Positions 51,282-63,292 of a stretch of DNA of 64,000 nucleotides are shown piece by piece. The translations under genes were made by a program, and so were the position numbers. How positions within the stretch are numbered: position 1 is the stretch's first letter; each line of letters starts with the position of its first letter. The stretch comes from Muricea muricata (Eukaryota; Cnidaria; Anthozoa; Malacalcyonacea; Plexauridae), in contig OY979719.1 in NCBI GenBank assembly GCA_963855995.1, forward strand, positions 17,641,312 through 17,705,311, written 5' to 3'. Under the pieces are notes generated by a model. That model was given only the letters and a program-made list of their open reading frames with translations. It was not told the DNA's origin and ran no database searches.

Positions 51282-52259
51282 CTGCCGGAGGTTACGCTGA
51301 TGTCAGAGATACTTCAAGTAAACTGTACAAGGCTTCTTTATGCTAGTTCTCAAAAAGGTCGCTCTTGTCTGAATGGTATTTAATCCCGCTCATATTATAT
51401 GATAAAAAATGCAGTATACTGCAGTATACTATGTTACTTTTCTACATGATTTAATTTGTTTTTGACAAGGTAGTTGGAACTTGTGTAGTTAGAGAGATTT
51501 AAACTTAGCTTAAACGGTGGATAAGTCAAAAATATAAAACAAGATTGCATGTTGTATAAACAAACCAGCTAAAGTTATTTGACCTGAGAAGAACAATTAT
51601 ACATAAAACTAAATGATTATTCTATTAAACTCATAATTTGGTTCCGTACTAAGTGTAAAAGTGATTTTTGAATTTCACTTACACCGTTTAAGCTAAACAT
51701 CAATTAAAATGTTGTTACGTTAATGTTACTAACTTTCTTTTTCTTTTTGAATCGTAATGAATTTATTTAGTTTATAATAACTTTGGAAGATATATTTCTT
51801 TTATAACCCCTTTGTAAATCTTGAAAAAAATGCTTTTTATTAATAGTCGTCTTGTCGTCTCAGATTATATAGTATTACGATGACGTCACGAAACCTATGA
51901 CGTCATGTCATTCGGGCAAAAAAAAATGAGCCCGTACGCCTATGGCAAAGGCCCATGATGTATACTGTGTTACTGTAGTACAACACGGCTACCAGCCGAG
52001 ACTATACTTTATCAATCAAACTCACAAAATTTATTGTTTCAGTTTTTTGATTATTGAAGTATAAACATTTATCTTGAAAGGACCAAGCTTTTAACATTTC
52101 TCTTTCATTTGTTTCATTTACTGGTGTTAAGTGCAATGTTAATTATTGCTCTGCCATGATCTGTCTTCTTCTTTTGTTATTTGAAATGAGTACATTTTTG
52201 TGGTAGTTAATCTCTTTTTATTGTTATTTAAATTGTAATCTTTACAAACTCTTTTCAAT
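51282..52259. other. Gene-free stretch right of the palindrome
   Basis: AT-rich DNA with no supported reading frame. GACGTCA occurs several times near 51880-51910. Confidence 0.5.
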
Positions 52260-53567
52260 AATATGATCTGTTGAAATCACCTAATGTTAGGATTTGGATA
52301 TTTTAAGTCCCAAGTGCACGATTTGGTGCCCTTCTTAACAAGCCTTGGTTAACTTCTTAACAAGCCATTTTACTTGCGTTCCGCTTAGTGCTAGGTCATT
52401 CAAATTATTACAATAGGTGAATAAGGCAGTATGACGGAAAAATACTAAATACTTCAACATAGTATTCTTACTTCAAACTGATTTTTGTAAAACATTCGAT
52501 CCTAAATAGTTAACAACATGCGTTATTTCGTTTTATTTTTAGAAATAACCACAGTCGAAATGTTGGAGGCAAAATATCCTGGCTTTAAGGTATTGTTTCT
52601 TTCAAAAATAACATTGACCATTATATTTTTACCCGATTTTTTTAACTCAGAATATGAAGCCAAACAAAGTTTTCATCATTGCAAGACTTCGAAACTCTCA
52701 ACATCTTCCTTGTGATTTAATTCTTGTTGCTTTTTTCACAACGAAAAACAATGATTTTGCTCAACGAGAAAGAACAAAACTTGTCTTTTTCTTGTCTTTT
52801 TCTTTTGTGTTTTTTACATTCCATTACCCAAGATCGTTTATTCTTGTCTTTTTCTTTTGTATTACATTCCATTACCTTCTGAAATAAAGTAATCGTATCC
52901 CTTAAATGATAACTACAATCAAATTATCAGCTACTTTTCTTGTATTTGAAGTAGTTCAACATGTGACCGTTTCGTTTCCAAGATTACCGTTTCGCTAATA
53001 CAGTAGATATATTATTATAATCATACGGAGGACAAAATTGCTAAAATATGATTGGCTAATGAGGAGAGCGTTTTTTTGTGAGTCGTAGCAATGTTGAAAT
53101 ATATTTTAGTCTGTAATAGCGTTAGCTTCCCGTCAAATTAAGTTTAATTTCACTTGTGAAACTCTGGAAACACGCGCTAGATTGCCTTAACTGTACTCGG
53201 CCCATGCGATTTCCCATCCAAAAATTTGTGGAATAATTTCCGTCAAGTGCTCATGCTAACTATACGTCAAGATTCAATCATTTTCAAATGAAGGTTAGAA
53301 ACGGACGGTAACTTTGCTATATTATTATGACGAAGGGTTGTATTTTACCTTACAAAAACAGTCACAGTATCTGTATACACGACCTAATGAACTCAGTAAA
53401 CACTGGAACAATAACTCCAAGAAAAATCCCTTGTTTAGGTAAACAACAACGTTCAACAGCATTGTAATGTCATGACAGTTTCAGCACCGTTTTTTTAGAG
53501 ATGAAAAGTAGAAACATTTTAGGCAGCAAATATTTTGATTGCCTAAACAAAATTTAAATTTCAACGT

Positions 53568-53822
53568 TTGCCTGAATCAGTTGTAGAGCTAAATGACCAA
53601 GACTTTATAGATAAAAATTATTTTACTCCGAAAAGGTTCTGTTTTAATCATGTTACTGGTGTTCCATTTCAAACGGTTCTCTTAGACCATATGCACGCGA
53701 GGTCGTTTCCCAGCATTTTCACAACAGTCAAAATGAAATGCGCAAAGATGCCCAAACACTTTAAAACCTTTAAAGCAAGTGTTTTCTTTCAGGAAAGAGT
53801 CAAAGACGATAACACTTACTAA
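53568..53822 (+). CDS. Reading frame of unknown status, shares its C-terminus with the opposed frame at 54631-54996
   Basis: 84 codons. Its last ~33 residues (TTVKMKCAKMPKHFKTFKAS, then VFFQERVKDDNTY and stop) correspond to KASIFFQKTVKDDNAY and stop in the minus-strand frame. I do not recognise the protein. It lies inside the 52.26-59.39 kb inverted pair, so it may be a duplicated piece of an element rather than a host gene. Confidence 0.25.
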   Translation: MPESVVELNDQDFIDKNYFTPKRFCFNHVTGVPFQTVLLDHMHARSFPSIFTTVKMKCAKMPKHFKTFKASVFFQERVKDDNTY

Positions 53823-53904
53823 ATCAAACCCGTGTAGTCATGCTTAAAGTTGTTTAGCTATATTAAACCATCTTTTACATGGCTTTTTTGACTTTCCTTC
53901 GACC

Positions 53905-54535
53905 GTTTCTTTCTTGATCGAGCTTTATATGCCATTGTGTTCAGTGTCCTTGATATAGGAGTCATTTATTTAATGGCCTTGGGTTTAATTCCCAAACACT
54001 GAACGGCAGTCTTTCACTGACTGTGAGCTCTTTCAAGTAATGAGATAGCATTTCTACAGAGTTGTTACTTTGCCAAATCGCTACATACAAGCTCGGAGTG
54101 TAAAGCGTGCTGAATAGGAAATATATAATATGGTTACAGGCGTGAAAAATTAAAATAGTACAAAGTATGGCCCTGCATTTAATATAGGAGTCATTTATTT
54201 AATTGCATTGGGTTTAATTCCCAAACACTGATTGGCAGTATTTAGCTTTTTCAAGCAATAAGATAGAATTTCAACAAGATGGCACCGGGTTATTGCTTTG
54301 CCTAGTCACTATGTCACAACGTAACCAAACACACAGACAAACAGATGGTATATTCCATAAGCCTCACCTGAGAGCTCCGCGATTCAGTTTGTATCAACGA
54401 GAAAGCTTTTTCCATTGCTTCAAGGAGCTAAATACTGCCATTCAGTGTTTGGGAATTAAACCCAAGGCCATTAAACAAATGACTCCTATATCAAGGACAC
54501 TGAACGCAATGGCATATAAAGCTCTATCATGAAAG
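53905..54535. repeat. Inverted repeat within the 52-59 kb element
   Basis: TGATCGAGCTTTATATGCCA through GTTTAATTCCCAAACACTG (53917-54002) is mirrored at 54425-54530. A third, direct partial copy is at 54184-54242. Confidence 0.7.
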
Positions 54536-54630
54536 AAACGGTGGAAAGAAAGTCAAACAGACTTCGACTTTCCTTCTTGAAAATAACTTGCCATTTAAAA
54601 GATCGTTAAATATATTTATAATAAATTTGA

Positions 54631-54996
54631 TTAGTAAGCGTTATCGTCTTTGACTGTTTTCTGAAAGAAAATACTTGCTTTAAAGTGTTTGCGCATCTTT
54701 TCGCATCCATGCTTCTGTACCGTAAGCTTTGGGAAGACGCCCACCATTATATACTTGGTACAGTGTAGTGGTTTAGTGGTGCCTTGAAGTCTTCTCGTCG
54801 CTATTTCTCGACGAAGACAAGTTGTCTTCTTGAACGAAGGGAAATAACGGCGAGAAATCTTCAATGCACCAACCCTACAGGCCTGTAGGCAAATAACGTT
54901 TGCTTCCTTGGCCTCGAGGTACTGTCTAGTGTTTTCCTGCACTTCACGCCCAGCTTTGACTTGTGTTTTGGGTGGATCGTCGACCGGTCCGTCCAA
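54631..54996 (-). CDS. Reading frame of unknown status opposite 53568-53822
   Basis: 121 codons on the minus strand, basic (many R and K), with the shared tail described for its partner. No domain recognised, no splice context established. It could be coding sequence from an old mobile element. Confidence 0.25.
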   Translation of the reverse strand: MDGPVDDPPKTQVKAGREVQENTRQYLEAKEANVICLQACRVGALKISRRYFPSFKKTTCLRREIATRRLQGTTKPLHCTKYIMVGVFPKLTVQKHGCEKMRKHFKASIFFQKTVKDDNAY

Positions 54997-55276
54997 CTGA
55001 GCGAGTGAAGAATTAAATTCTCAATTGGGCTTGGCTAGTCGACGATCCATTCAAAACCAAAATCAAACGATGTGGACAGTCATGAAGACAGTTACCTTTA
55101 CCTCTCGGCCACGGAGGAAAAGTTGATTGCTAATGAAAACTTGAACGGGTCTTTCCTCGCTCACCAGAATGCAAATAAAAAAAATTGCAAAAAACGCCCC
55201 TTTCAAGCGTTTTTTGGGCGAAATAATCAAGTAAACTAGAAATAAAGAAGTACAAGAAACATCCCAGTTAGAAATC

Positions 55277-55660
55277 ATGGTAAAAACACTTCATTCACGC
55301 AATAAAAACATATTTTTAGGTTCCCAAATAGTCATTAAACATTATACATACGGGTATTTTTGGGCGGACAATAGTCATCTGACGTCATTTGCTGCTACTC
55401 TTCGAAGGAAAGGCTTCCTTGAAAATCTCTCCGCATGGATCAAATATTTAGACACCAAAACTCTTCCAAAAGTCTTCAACGTGCCGACTGATTCCATAGC
55501 AATGGCAAAGAAGACACAAGGTAGACATCTGGGAGAAATTGGAGCTAAAACGACGAAGAAATGGGAAAAAATTGCGAACCAAATATGGGGTCATCGAGGA
55601 AAACTCAAAATCAAAATGGCGCCAGTCTTCTTCTCCAATCTAAAAATGCAACGAAAATGA
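55277..55660 (+). CDS. Open reading frame of 127 codons, unknown
   Basis: Starts MVKTLHSRNK and ends MAPVFFSNLKMQRK; Lys-rich second half (KTTKKWEKIANQIWGHRGK). A good splice donor (ACACAT|GTAAGTATG) follows at 55705 and acceptor-like sites at 55852 and 56025, but reading phases through those exons do not stay open, so I cannot make a spliced protein. Function unknown. Confidence 0.25.
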   Translation: MVKTLHSRNKNIFLGSQIVIKHYTYGYFWADNSHLTSFAATLRRKGFLENLSAWIKYLDTKTLPKVFNVPTDSIAMAKKTQGRHLGEIGAKTTKKWEKIANQIWGHRGKLKIKMAPVFFSNLKMQRK

Positions 55661-56814
55661 CTCCAGTGTGGTTGGATATCAACAATATTGGATTATTATT
55701 ACACATGTAAGTATGCTCTCACTACTTTATGTATGTTTTATCTGTTTCTTGTTATCATGTCTATCAAAAATTCGATCTGATTGTGAGGTCAAATTTAAAT
55801 TTAATAACATAATGACTGACATCTATGTTGTTTCTCTTTTTAGCTAGACCCTAAGAGAACCGTTCGAAATGGAACACCGGTGACATGTCAAAAGAGAAAA
55901 TTTTCGAGGTAACATAATTTTTATCTAAAGTCTATGCATTTAGCTCTACAACTGATTCAAGCAAACATTGAAATGTTAATTTTGTTTAGGCAATTTCTAA
56001 CCAGCACATTTCGCTTTACATTTTAGATATTCCTGAGACATTGCGTGTCAAATGGTATGTGAAAAGCCACATCGAACGTGGTAAGAAAACCAAATTTTGC
56101 AATATATTTCTATCAGTGTAATTTTTTATCCCCCCCCCCACCAATTTAGAAATTTATTAGCAAAACTTAATCAAGCAATATGTCTGTTAAGCTCTTTTGG
56201 CAATCCAAGCAATGAAAAAGCCCTGCATTGAACCCCTCCTCCGTAAGGGGATCAATAGATAATTACTTATTATTTTTGCTAGTCCCTTCGTCATTGTTAT
56301 AAACGTATTAGGACTTACTTTTACTGTTTCTTTCTTGTTTCTTTTTCTTCAAAACCTCTTCTGTCCACTGATACATGCAATCTGTTAAGAAACAGGAAAT
56401 TCAGATTTACAGTTCAAAGGCAATTCCGTGCTAGGAATTAGACCATTTTAACAACTACTGATTTAATAAGTGCTCACAAGAACTTTGAAACACATTTGAT
56501 TTGAACTGCAAGCCTGAATTTCGTGATTCTTTGCACTTCAGGCATTCGGTTCTACCCTACGGCCTTCACTCCAATCCAATCTTTATCTTGTTAACCTCAC
56601 TACTCCCTCCTCGGGTAGTAGTCCATTTCTCGAACCCAATCTTCTTCCTGTACTTCCCTACCCATTTCCCCCAGTAGCCCCTCTTATACACTTTAAGTTA
56701 TTTATCTGGAGAATTATTCATTAAGTGCACTTATATGATAACTACAGTGAAACACGTGCTTTAATTTGTTTATTTATGCGCCGCTAGTTAGTCGAATTTT
56801 ATCATCGATATTTA

Positions 56815-56985
56815 ACAGCATTTTTCACCGGTGACCCGGAGTAAACCTACGACTGTCAGTGGATAGTTGACTGGCTCCTCACATAAGTGACACGAATCTT
56901 AAGTGGGGATTGAACTCACGATCTAGCAAACTCTTGCTTGCCTTGACGATTGCACCACTTGGTCGTCACTGTGCATGACCAAACA
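56815..56985 (-). mobile_element. tRNA-derived SINE, minus orientation
   Basis: Minus strand: TGGTGCAATCG (A-box fit) near 56958, then GTGAGTTCAATCCCCAC (B-box fit) near 56918-56902, spaced as in tRNA genes, but the arms do not close into a full cloverleaf. Downstream comes CTACTCCGGGTCACCGG-like sequence that recalls the conserved 3' domain of some metazoan SINEs. No tRNA gene is claimed. Confidence 0.5.
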
Positions 56986-59900
56986 ATCCTACACGAGAAA
57001 TTTAAATCCTCCAGCGTTCAATTGTATTTCACTGTAATTATTTTATAGCAATTCCTGGGGGGGGGGGGGATAGGGTAATTAATATATTTGGGATGTTGCC
57101 CGCACGCATGGATCACGCTACCTGAACAGAAAACCATTTGGTATTTTATTACTTTCATAACGTAGTAAAAAATGCAACCTAAATTGCGATCATTCTTGAG
57201 CGTTCGTCTTAATGTCTTAACATGGGCGGTCAAATCCACTATCCCGTATCCCAGTGAACCAGAATAAAACTTATACTTCCTTCACGACAAAACAACCAGC
57301 ATTCAACTTTTTATTTTAAAATGTCATCAGTTTTTCTTTAAAAAAACAAAAAATATTGTACTGCGCACGTGAAAATATGACGTCCAAGAACGCCTTCATA
57401 CTTCTCCTTTTTGTGTTGCGTTTTATCTTGAGCTCGAGCTAGTTTAATGCTTACACGTACACAATTTCCACCTAGTGCATTTCCTGCAACCGGATGTTGT
57501 CATTTATACTCCATGGATTTCAGTCATTGTAGGAATTTTGTCCGTACGTTGACTACCCCGTGTGATATGCAATGCTTATTGTGATTACTTGGTCCTCTCA
57601 AATACTTCTCATAATGACGTAGTTTTCTGTTCTTATCTTGAAAAAGTTTTTACACATCGCAATAATTTTTTTTAAAGGATTCCAAGTGAAAAAATAAAAA
57701 CAGCAACCGAGGGCAAAATAAGGTGGAAAAGAGTAGATATTGACCTAAGAAGTGAATCACCAGCCGTGCTATAAGAATATGTCAAGATGGATACTATCGC
57801 AATGTACGGTTTGTCAAAGTCGTTTATAATCAAATTTTTGTTTAGTTTCTATTATTCTAAAATACGTTTTTCTATGTAATACGAATATACTTTTTATTTT
57901 ATGATGATTGACTGGATATGAGTGAGCTTCTTACTTCCTGAACCGTCGTGATGCTTTGTGAAGACAAAGAGAGAGCGAGAGTGTCAACAACATAAAATCG
58001 TAAACAGCATGATGAAACTGGACCAATCGAAGCAACGACGATCCCATGATAGAGTTGAAGTAAGTTTGATGATTTTTTGTAGCTTTCATTTTCTCTGCTA
58101 GTTCAACTTTCAATTCTTTGCTTCCTGGACCTATCCAAATTTTACAATAAACGGATATGGCAATAGAAATTAAGATTTTGGATTCATTTTTAATCTCATT
58201 AACGTTGATTTTGGTAACTTCATAACCTGTGTAAGCTAAATAAAAAACTCCCAAACAACAATTAGCAGAATCTTAAAATATTGGAGCCAAGAACCCAGCA
58301 AGAGAGTTTAACATCAATCGAGCAGTAAAGGCATACATGTTTAGTAATTTGAGTTGATTGAAAATATCTGTGTCAAAAGTTAATGATTGTTAGCAATTTA
58401 AATTTTAAATCCCACGTTTCCCGTTGCAAACCTCGCAAAATATTCCATTTTTCAAAAAATGCCTTCTAATTATACACACTGGTGAACTTCACAGGGCGGG
58501 GAAGGGGGGTAGGGTGGGGTATGGAAAGCCTGACACTCTTTCCCCATTCAATGATTGGAAGTAAAGCGCCTTGTACGACCAAATTTTCTTCGATTTGCTT
58601 CGCATGTTCTATTAAATCAGAGCCTGGGTACGAGATTGGTAGATTTCCAATTTACACGGTCAAAAACACTTGGCAAGGTGACGTGAACGGTGCGAGTGAA
58701 CTCTGTATTAGACTGGAACGTCAACTTGATTGAACGTTGCGTCTGATCTCATCATGGATTTGGGACTGGGATAAAAAACATTCGTGTTCGTAGCATGAAT
58801 AGCCGATAATATTTTTTATAATATTTTTATGCTAAATTAACGTCTAGCTCTTTTCTAATGGTTGGCTTGGTTTATACCATTTTATCAAGAATGATCAAGG
58901 CTTTGTCCTTCCAGTTCGAGTTAAAAAGTAATGTAATGGCCTGTGAAAAAGTTCTTGGTTCTAACTAAAAAATGATCAATAACATTAATGGGTGTTGAAC
59001 GTTGTTGTTTATCCAAACATGGGTTTTCCTTGGACTTACAATACCTTAAAGCCACGATATTTTGCCTCCATCTTTTCGATTGTGGTTATTTCTAAAAACA
59101 AACGAAGTAACGCATGTTGTTTAATATTTAGGATTGAATGTTTCACAAAAATCAGTTTTAAGTAATAATACTATGTTGAAGTATTTTGTATTATTGTGTC
59201 CCACGACGCTGTTGAATTCACGTATTGTTATATAATTTGAATTGCCTAGCACTAAGCGGAACGCAAGGATACGTGAAACGACTCATTAAGAAATTGAAAT
59301 ACTTGTTCAGTGCACGATTTTAGTGCTCTTGGGGATTTAAAATAAACATTTAAATCCTAACAATATGTGATTTTAACAAATCATTAGCAAACGTTTAAAA
59401 CAACGAGGAAATAAGACTTTTTATTCTAATTCCCAGGGGAATATATAGTCGGGGAGGCAGAGGTACAAAAATATATGTTTATTTACCATAGCGAGGGACA
59501 ATTTCATTTTATGTTTATATTGTACCTTTAGGTCTAATAAATATATTTCTGCATGTTGAATGCGATAAAATTTCTTGCGGGCTCCAGCCAACACGTTTTT
59601 TCCGAAATTTACTGTAAAACTATATTATTGTTAAGAAAGGCGAAATTTCAGATTTATTTTTAGGAAAAACCACTTACGTCATCAAAAAGGTTATAAAAAA
59701 TTACATATAACACATTATTATGGTTACTTTTATTTTTCACATTTTTGTTGAGTTATGAGCGTTTGAAAACTTATTTTCCAACTAGTGCCCAGGAAATTGG
59801 CGCCATTTTAGGACACTAGCTTTCCATTTTGAAGCAGCAATAACTCAAAAACGGCTTGAAAAACAAGGGTGCACGTAATGATGTCTTATATGTTGTTTTT

Positions 59901-61539
59901 TATAAGCTTTCTTATGATACAAGTTATTTTTCAAATGAGCGAATTTGAAAGTTTACTATTTTTGACCACATAATAGTTTTATAACAAAACTGAAGAAAAA
60001 CGTGTTGATCGAAGCCCACAAGATAAATTGGGCCAAACAACATTCAGAATTGTGATATTAGGCATCCAACGGACAATTTAAGAGCAAAATTGATTTGTCC
60101 CTCGAGAAGGTAGGTAAAATTACCTCTGCCTCCCTAACTAATACTATTTCTTTGTTTCTTAGTTGATTTGATTCATATACAGTATGCATGAAATCAGTAG
60201 GACTCATTATATTTTTTGCGGATTATTAATTCCCAAGGGAATACATCATGCTTTGTTTTCATGATCGAGCCTTGACTTTATAATGAGAATCCTCTTTGAT
60301 TATAAATATGATAAGTGCTTGGTGCTTTCGGGTTTGTTTTGGTAAGCAGGAACAATGGAACAATTAAGCCATTGTTTGTGTGCACTGAAGCGAACTACGG
60401 AAATAGTTTGAGAGCAGCTGCGACGTACCTTGCAAATAAAGGCGTTTCGGTTAAATAAGTATGAGAATTACGCTAAAAAATATTCGGATTCTTTTAAACT
60501 ATGTTGAGTAATTGGAACAGATAGAGTGACCAAAAACTGCATGGCAACTACTGTTTGAAATTCCTAGTTTGAGTTACAATTGACGTTTTGAAATAATTTA
60601 TCATTTTTGCTTTCTCATGCTTATTTGACCCAGCCTTAGACTTTGGTAAGTATTAGATTTCTATTTACTTCGGACCAGTTAACACAATGAAAAGCCCATG
60701 CCCTTTCAGCTAAGGCTTTACGTTTCAGAACTCAATCAAAACTCAGTCTAAGTGGGTTTAAGTAGTCAGAGATAACGTAATTTATCTTTTTATTTTGCTT
60801 TTTTGTTTATAACGTAATTTATTAGCTAAATGTATGGACTGTGAGAGTGTGCGCCGTGTGTAAGTTGCATGGGGATAAGCTTATTAAAGAAATTAAAATT
60901 TATGAAAGTATGCTCAAAAAAACAAAATCTACTGTCACTTCTAAGAAAACAGCTAGAAGTAAGTTCTCAACATCAACTAAATTGGTGTAGAATTATTATG
61001 CAAACTTGTACTTCTGTGTGGTGGTAAGATATTAAGGACAAAATTGCAAGTAACTTATTAAAGTTAAAAGTCAAGTACACAGGTTACCTGTTTTTACATC
61101 TTTGATATTTTTACATTCGACCCATTTTTGTTTACGTTTGACCTGAAATATCCAAATAAATTGCACTTAAAACACATACTTCGCCAAAATTTTAATTCTT
61201 TTAATTTTCGGATTTGGGTGGCAGTCGGGGTGGTGGTGGTGCATGCGGGTTTATTAGCTGTGAGTGACTGTGCGATGGTGAGGAAAGTGAGAATAACGAA
61301 TGGAATGCAGGAGCTTAGGACTGAGGAAGACAGCTTAGAACTGAGGCAGGTAGGCAGTTGGTAGGATCAGCGGGGGGCACTTGTCATTTTGGCCTTGGGA
61401 ATCAAATTTGCATGCTAAGTATTTAAGTCACTAACGCTTGTTGTTTTAATTTGTTAGGTACGCGCGGCTGCTCTCTAGAGAAGATCAACTTAGCAATTTG
61501 CATTAGCATTTGCAAGGTTGGTCTTCTCTTCGCCCCGCT

Positions 61540-61662
61540 ACCCTGGTCAGCTCTCCGAGTGCTACTTCCACTGTAAATAAGTAGAAGTACTTGTACTATA
61601 TGTAAAAGTACTTCTGCTTAGGTGGAAGTAGCACTTGGGGAGCTGGCTGGGGTAGGGGGATT
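61540..61662. mobile_element. Hairpin MITE
   Basis: TACCCTGGTCAGCTCTCCGA, GTGCTACTTCCAC and AAGTAGAAGTACTT are mirrored by AAGTACTTCTGCTTA, GTGGAAGTAGCAC and GGAGCTGGCTGGGGTA around a ~15 bp loop. Confidence 0.65.
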
Positions 61663-62876
61663 TTTTTTATTCAATTTCTCAATTCCCATGGGAATTGAAT
61701 TTTTAATTAAAAGGAAACTGACAAATGTTGAGCCTGGCATGTGAAACGTTGGGTTTTGGTGTTGATGATTCACGCTTCCCCTTAATTAATCACTTGCAAG
61801 GCAAGATATAGTAAACATCCGATAGAACCGAGAAACTCAGGATGATGTCTAGATGATGTCATAACCGTAGTAATTAGCTAATGCAAAACATGCTCGGAAC
61901 GTGTCGACTCGAATTCGTAGGGTTCGGTGTGCTTCGGTTTCGGACGTTTTTTGAAGATTTTCAAATGTTTCTTGGTTTGGGTTCTGAAAAGGCCGATCGA
62001 TATCAATGGATCCTAACTTTACTTTGAGGTAATACAGTTTCTTTTCTATCAGTATTTGTAGCAAAGTACTTAGATTGCTCACAGAGATTGATTTTTGAGA
62101 AATCCGACTGGATTTAAGTGCAATATTCGAGTATCAAGTTTGTCCTCTCCAAGCTTGCCCAAAGTTTGACCACCGGTAGTTTTCGCTTCTAAAATAAGGC
62201 TGCAGTTGAAATTAGTCGATGAAATGAGTCGAGATCATAAATTGTTGAGTGTATTGAAGTAAGTAGGCTCGGACAGTTCTATAGACTTGGTTGCTCAAAG
62301 ATCTTCAAATTTGAAAAGGCAAACATTTGATTCTTTGAATTTTGATACAGGGTGGTAAAGGCAGGGGGGGGGGGCGTTTCCCAGGTGGAAGAAAGGGACG
62401 TTTCACAATTCACATGCCTTACAAAAGCAGCTTTATGTTGCAAGATTGATTGGAACAGCCACCTGAAACCCCCCGAAGACATTTTTACTCTTGCACATTG
62501 TGCAAATCAAACATTTCAAAAGATAATGATGCATCATAGACATACCCTTGACCACCTTCTTGATAGTTTATAGTGAAGAGAGTTAAAATATAGCCTAAAA
62601 CACCACAAACACGCCTTGTTGACAGATACTTTTCATCGCTTCTTTTCTGCTACTGTGAAAAATCTTTGTGTTTCTGTAAGAGAAAGGAAGCCAAGAATTT
62701 GCTAGATCTGGTGGACCAGACCAAATCTCAAGTGCATGTGGTCTACAATGGGTTAGGGATGTGGATCACAGCCCTAGTTGAAAAGAGGGTGCAAGGTTTA
62801 TTACTAGATATCCAGGAGCACACAGTATGACACATTGTTTAATTTTAACACAACTACTTGCCTTGGTATCTTTTAG

Positions 62877-63292
62877 GCCTATGGAAGTAAGGTTACTGTT
62901 TACCGTCACTTCAACTTTGGAAAGTTGACGTGGAAAATTTTCATTATTCATTATTCATTATTGCAAATGTAGAAAATGTGACGCTGTAATTTAATGGCCA
63001 ACCCGCGACAAGAAAATATTTTATTTAATATTGCGAATTCGAAAGCATCAAAGCAAATTGTAGCAACATCGATCCTGTGGCGTGTCTCGTTTTGAATCCG
63101 AACATTTCGAAAATATATCTAATTTGATATTGAATAAGTTATGTCGTGTTTACCCAGAATATTTTCATCAAACGCTTTAGGTAAAAAAAAGAATAATGAA
63201 AAAAATTCAAATAATGAAAATTTCACGTGGGCATCAAAGCACACATGCGGGTGGGTGACGGTAAACAGTAACCTTAATTCCATGGGCCTTAA
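62877..63292. repeat. Inverted repeat pair near the right end
   Basis: GGCCTATGGAAGTAAGGTTA with CTGTTTACCGTCAC near 62876-62909 is mirrored at 63256-63291, and CACGT plus AATTTTCATTATT near 62930-62955 at 63208-63232. Confidence 0.6.

Larger units (their letters stand above)
52260..59390. mobile_element. Second large inverted-repeat pair (foldback-like, ~7.1 kb)
   Basis: The left arm 52260-52590 is inverted at 59038-59390 (CGTTCCGCTTAGTGCTAGG, AACATAGTATT, CAACATGCGTTA, ATCCTGGCTTTAAGGTATTG on the left; the complements on the right). After an apparent ~800 bp insertion, homology resumes at 53400-53455 (GTAAACAACAACGTTCAACA) with its partner near 58990-59035. The interior holds further inverted repeats and several reading frames of unknown meaning. 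Confidence 0.55.

Noticed and set aside
55706-56085. Possible spliced plus-strand gene (donor at 55705, exons near 55853-55907 and 56026-56085)
   Set aside because: Splice signals look plausible but no combination keeps an open frame through all three; may be noncoding or chance.
56815-56985. Possible tRNA gene on the minus strand
   Set aside because: A- and B-box matches are present but acceptor and anticodon stems do not close; a tRNA-derived SINE explains it better.
57931-58254. 107-codon minus-strand frame starting MGVFYLAYTGYEV
   Set aside because: No recognisable domain, no splice context, lies inside the inverted-repeat region; not enough support to call a gene.
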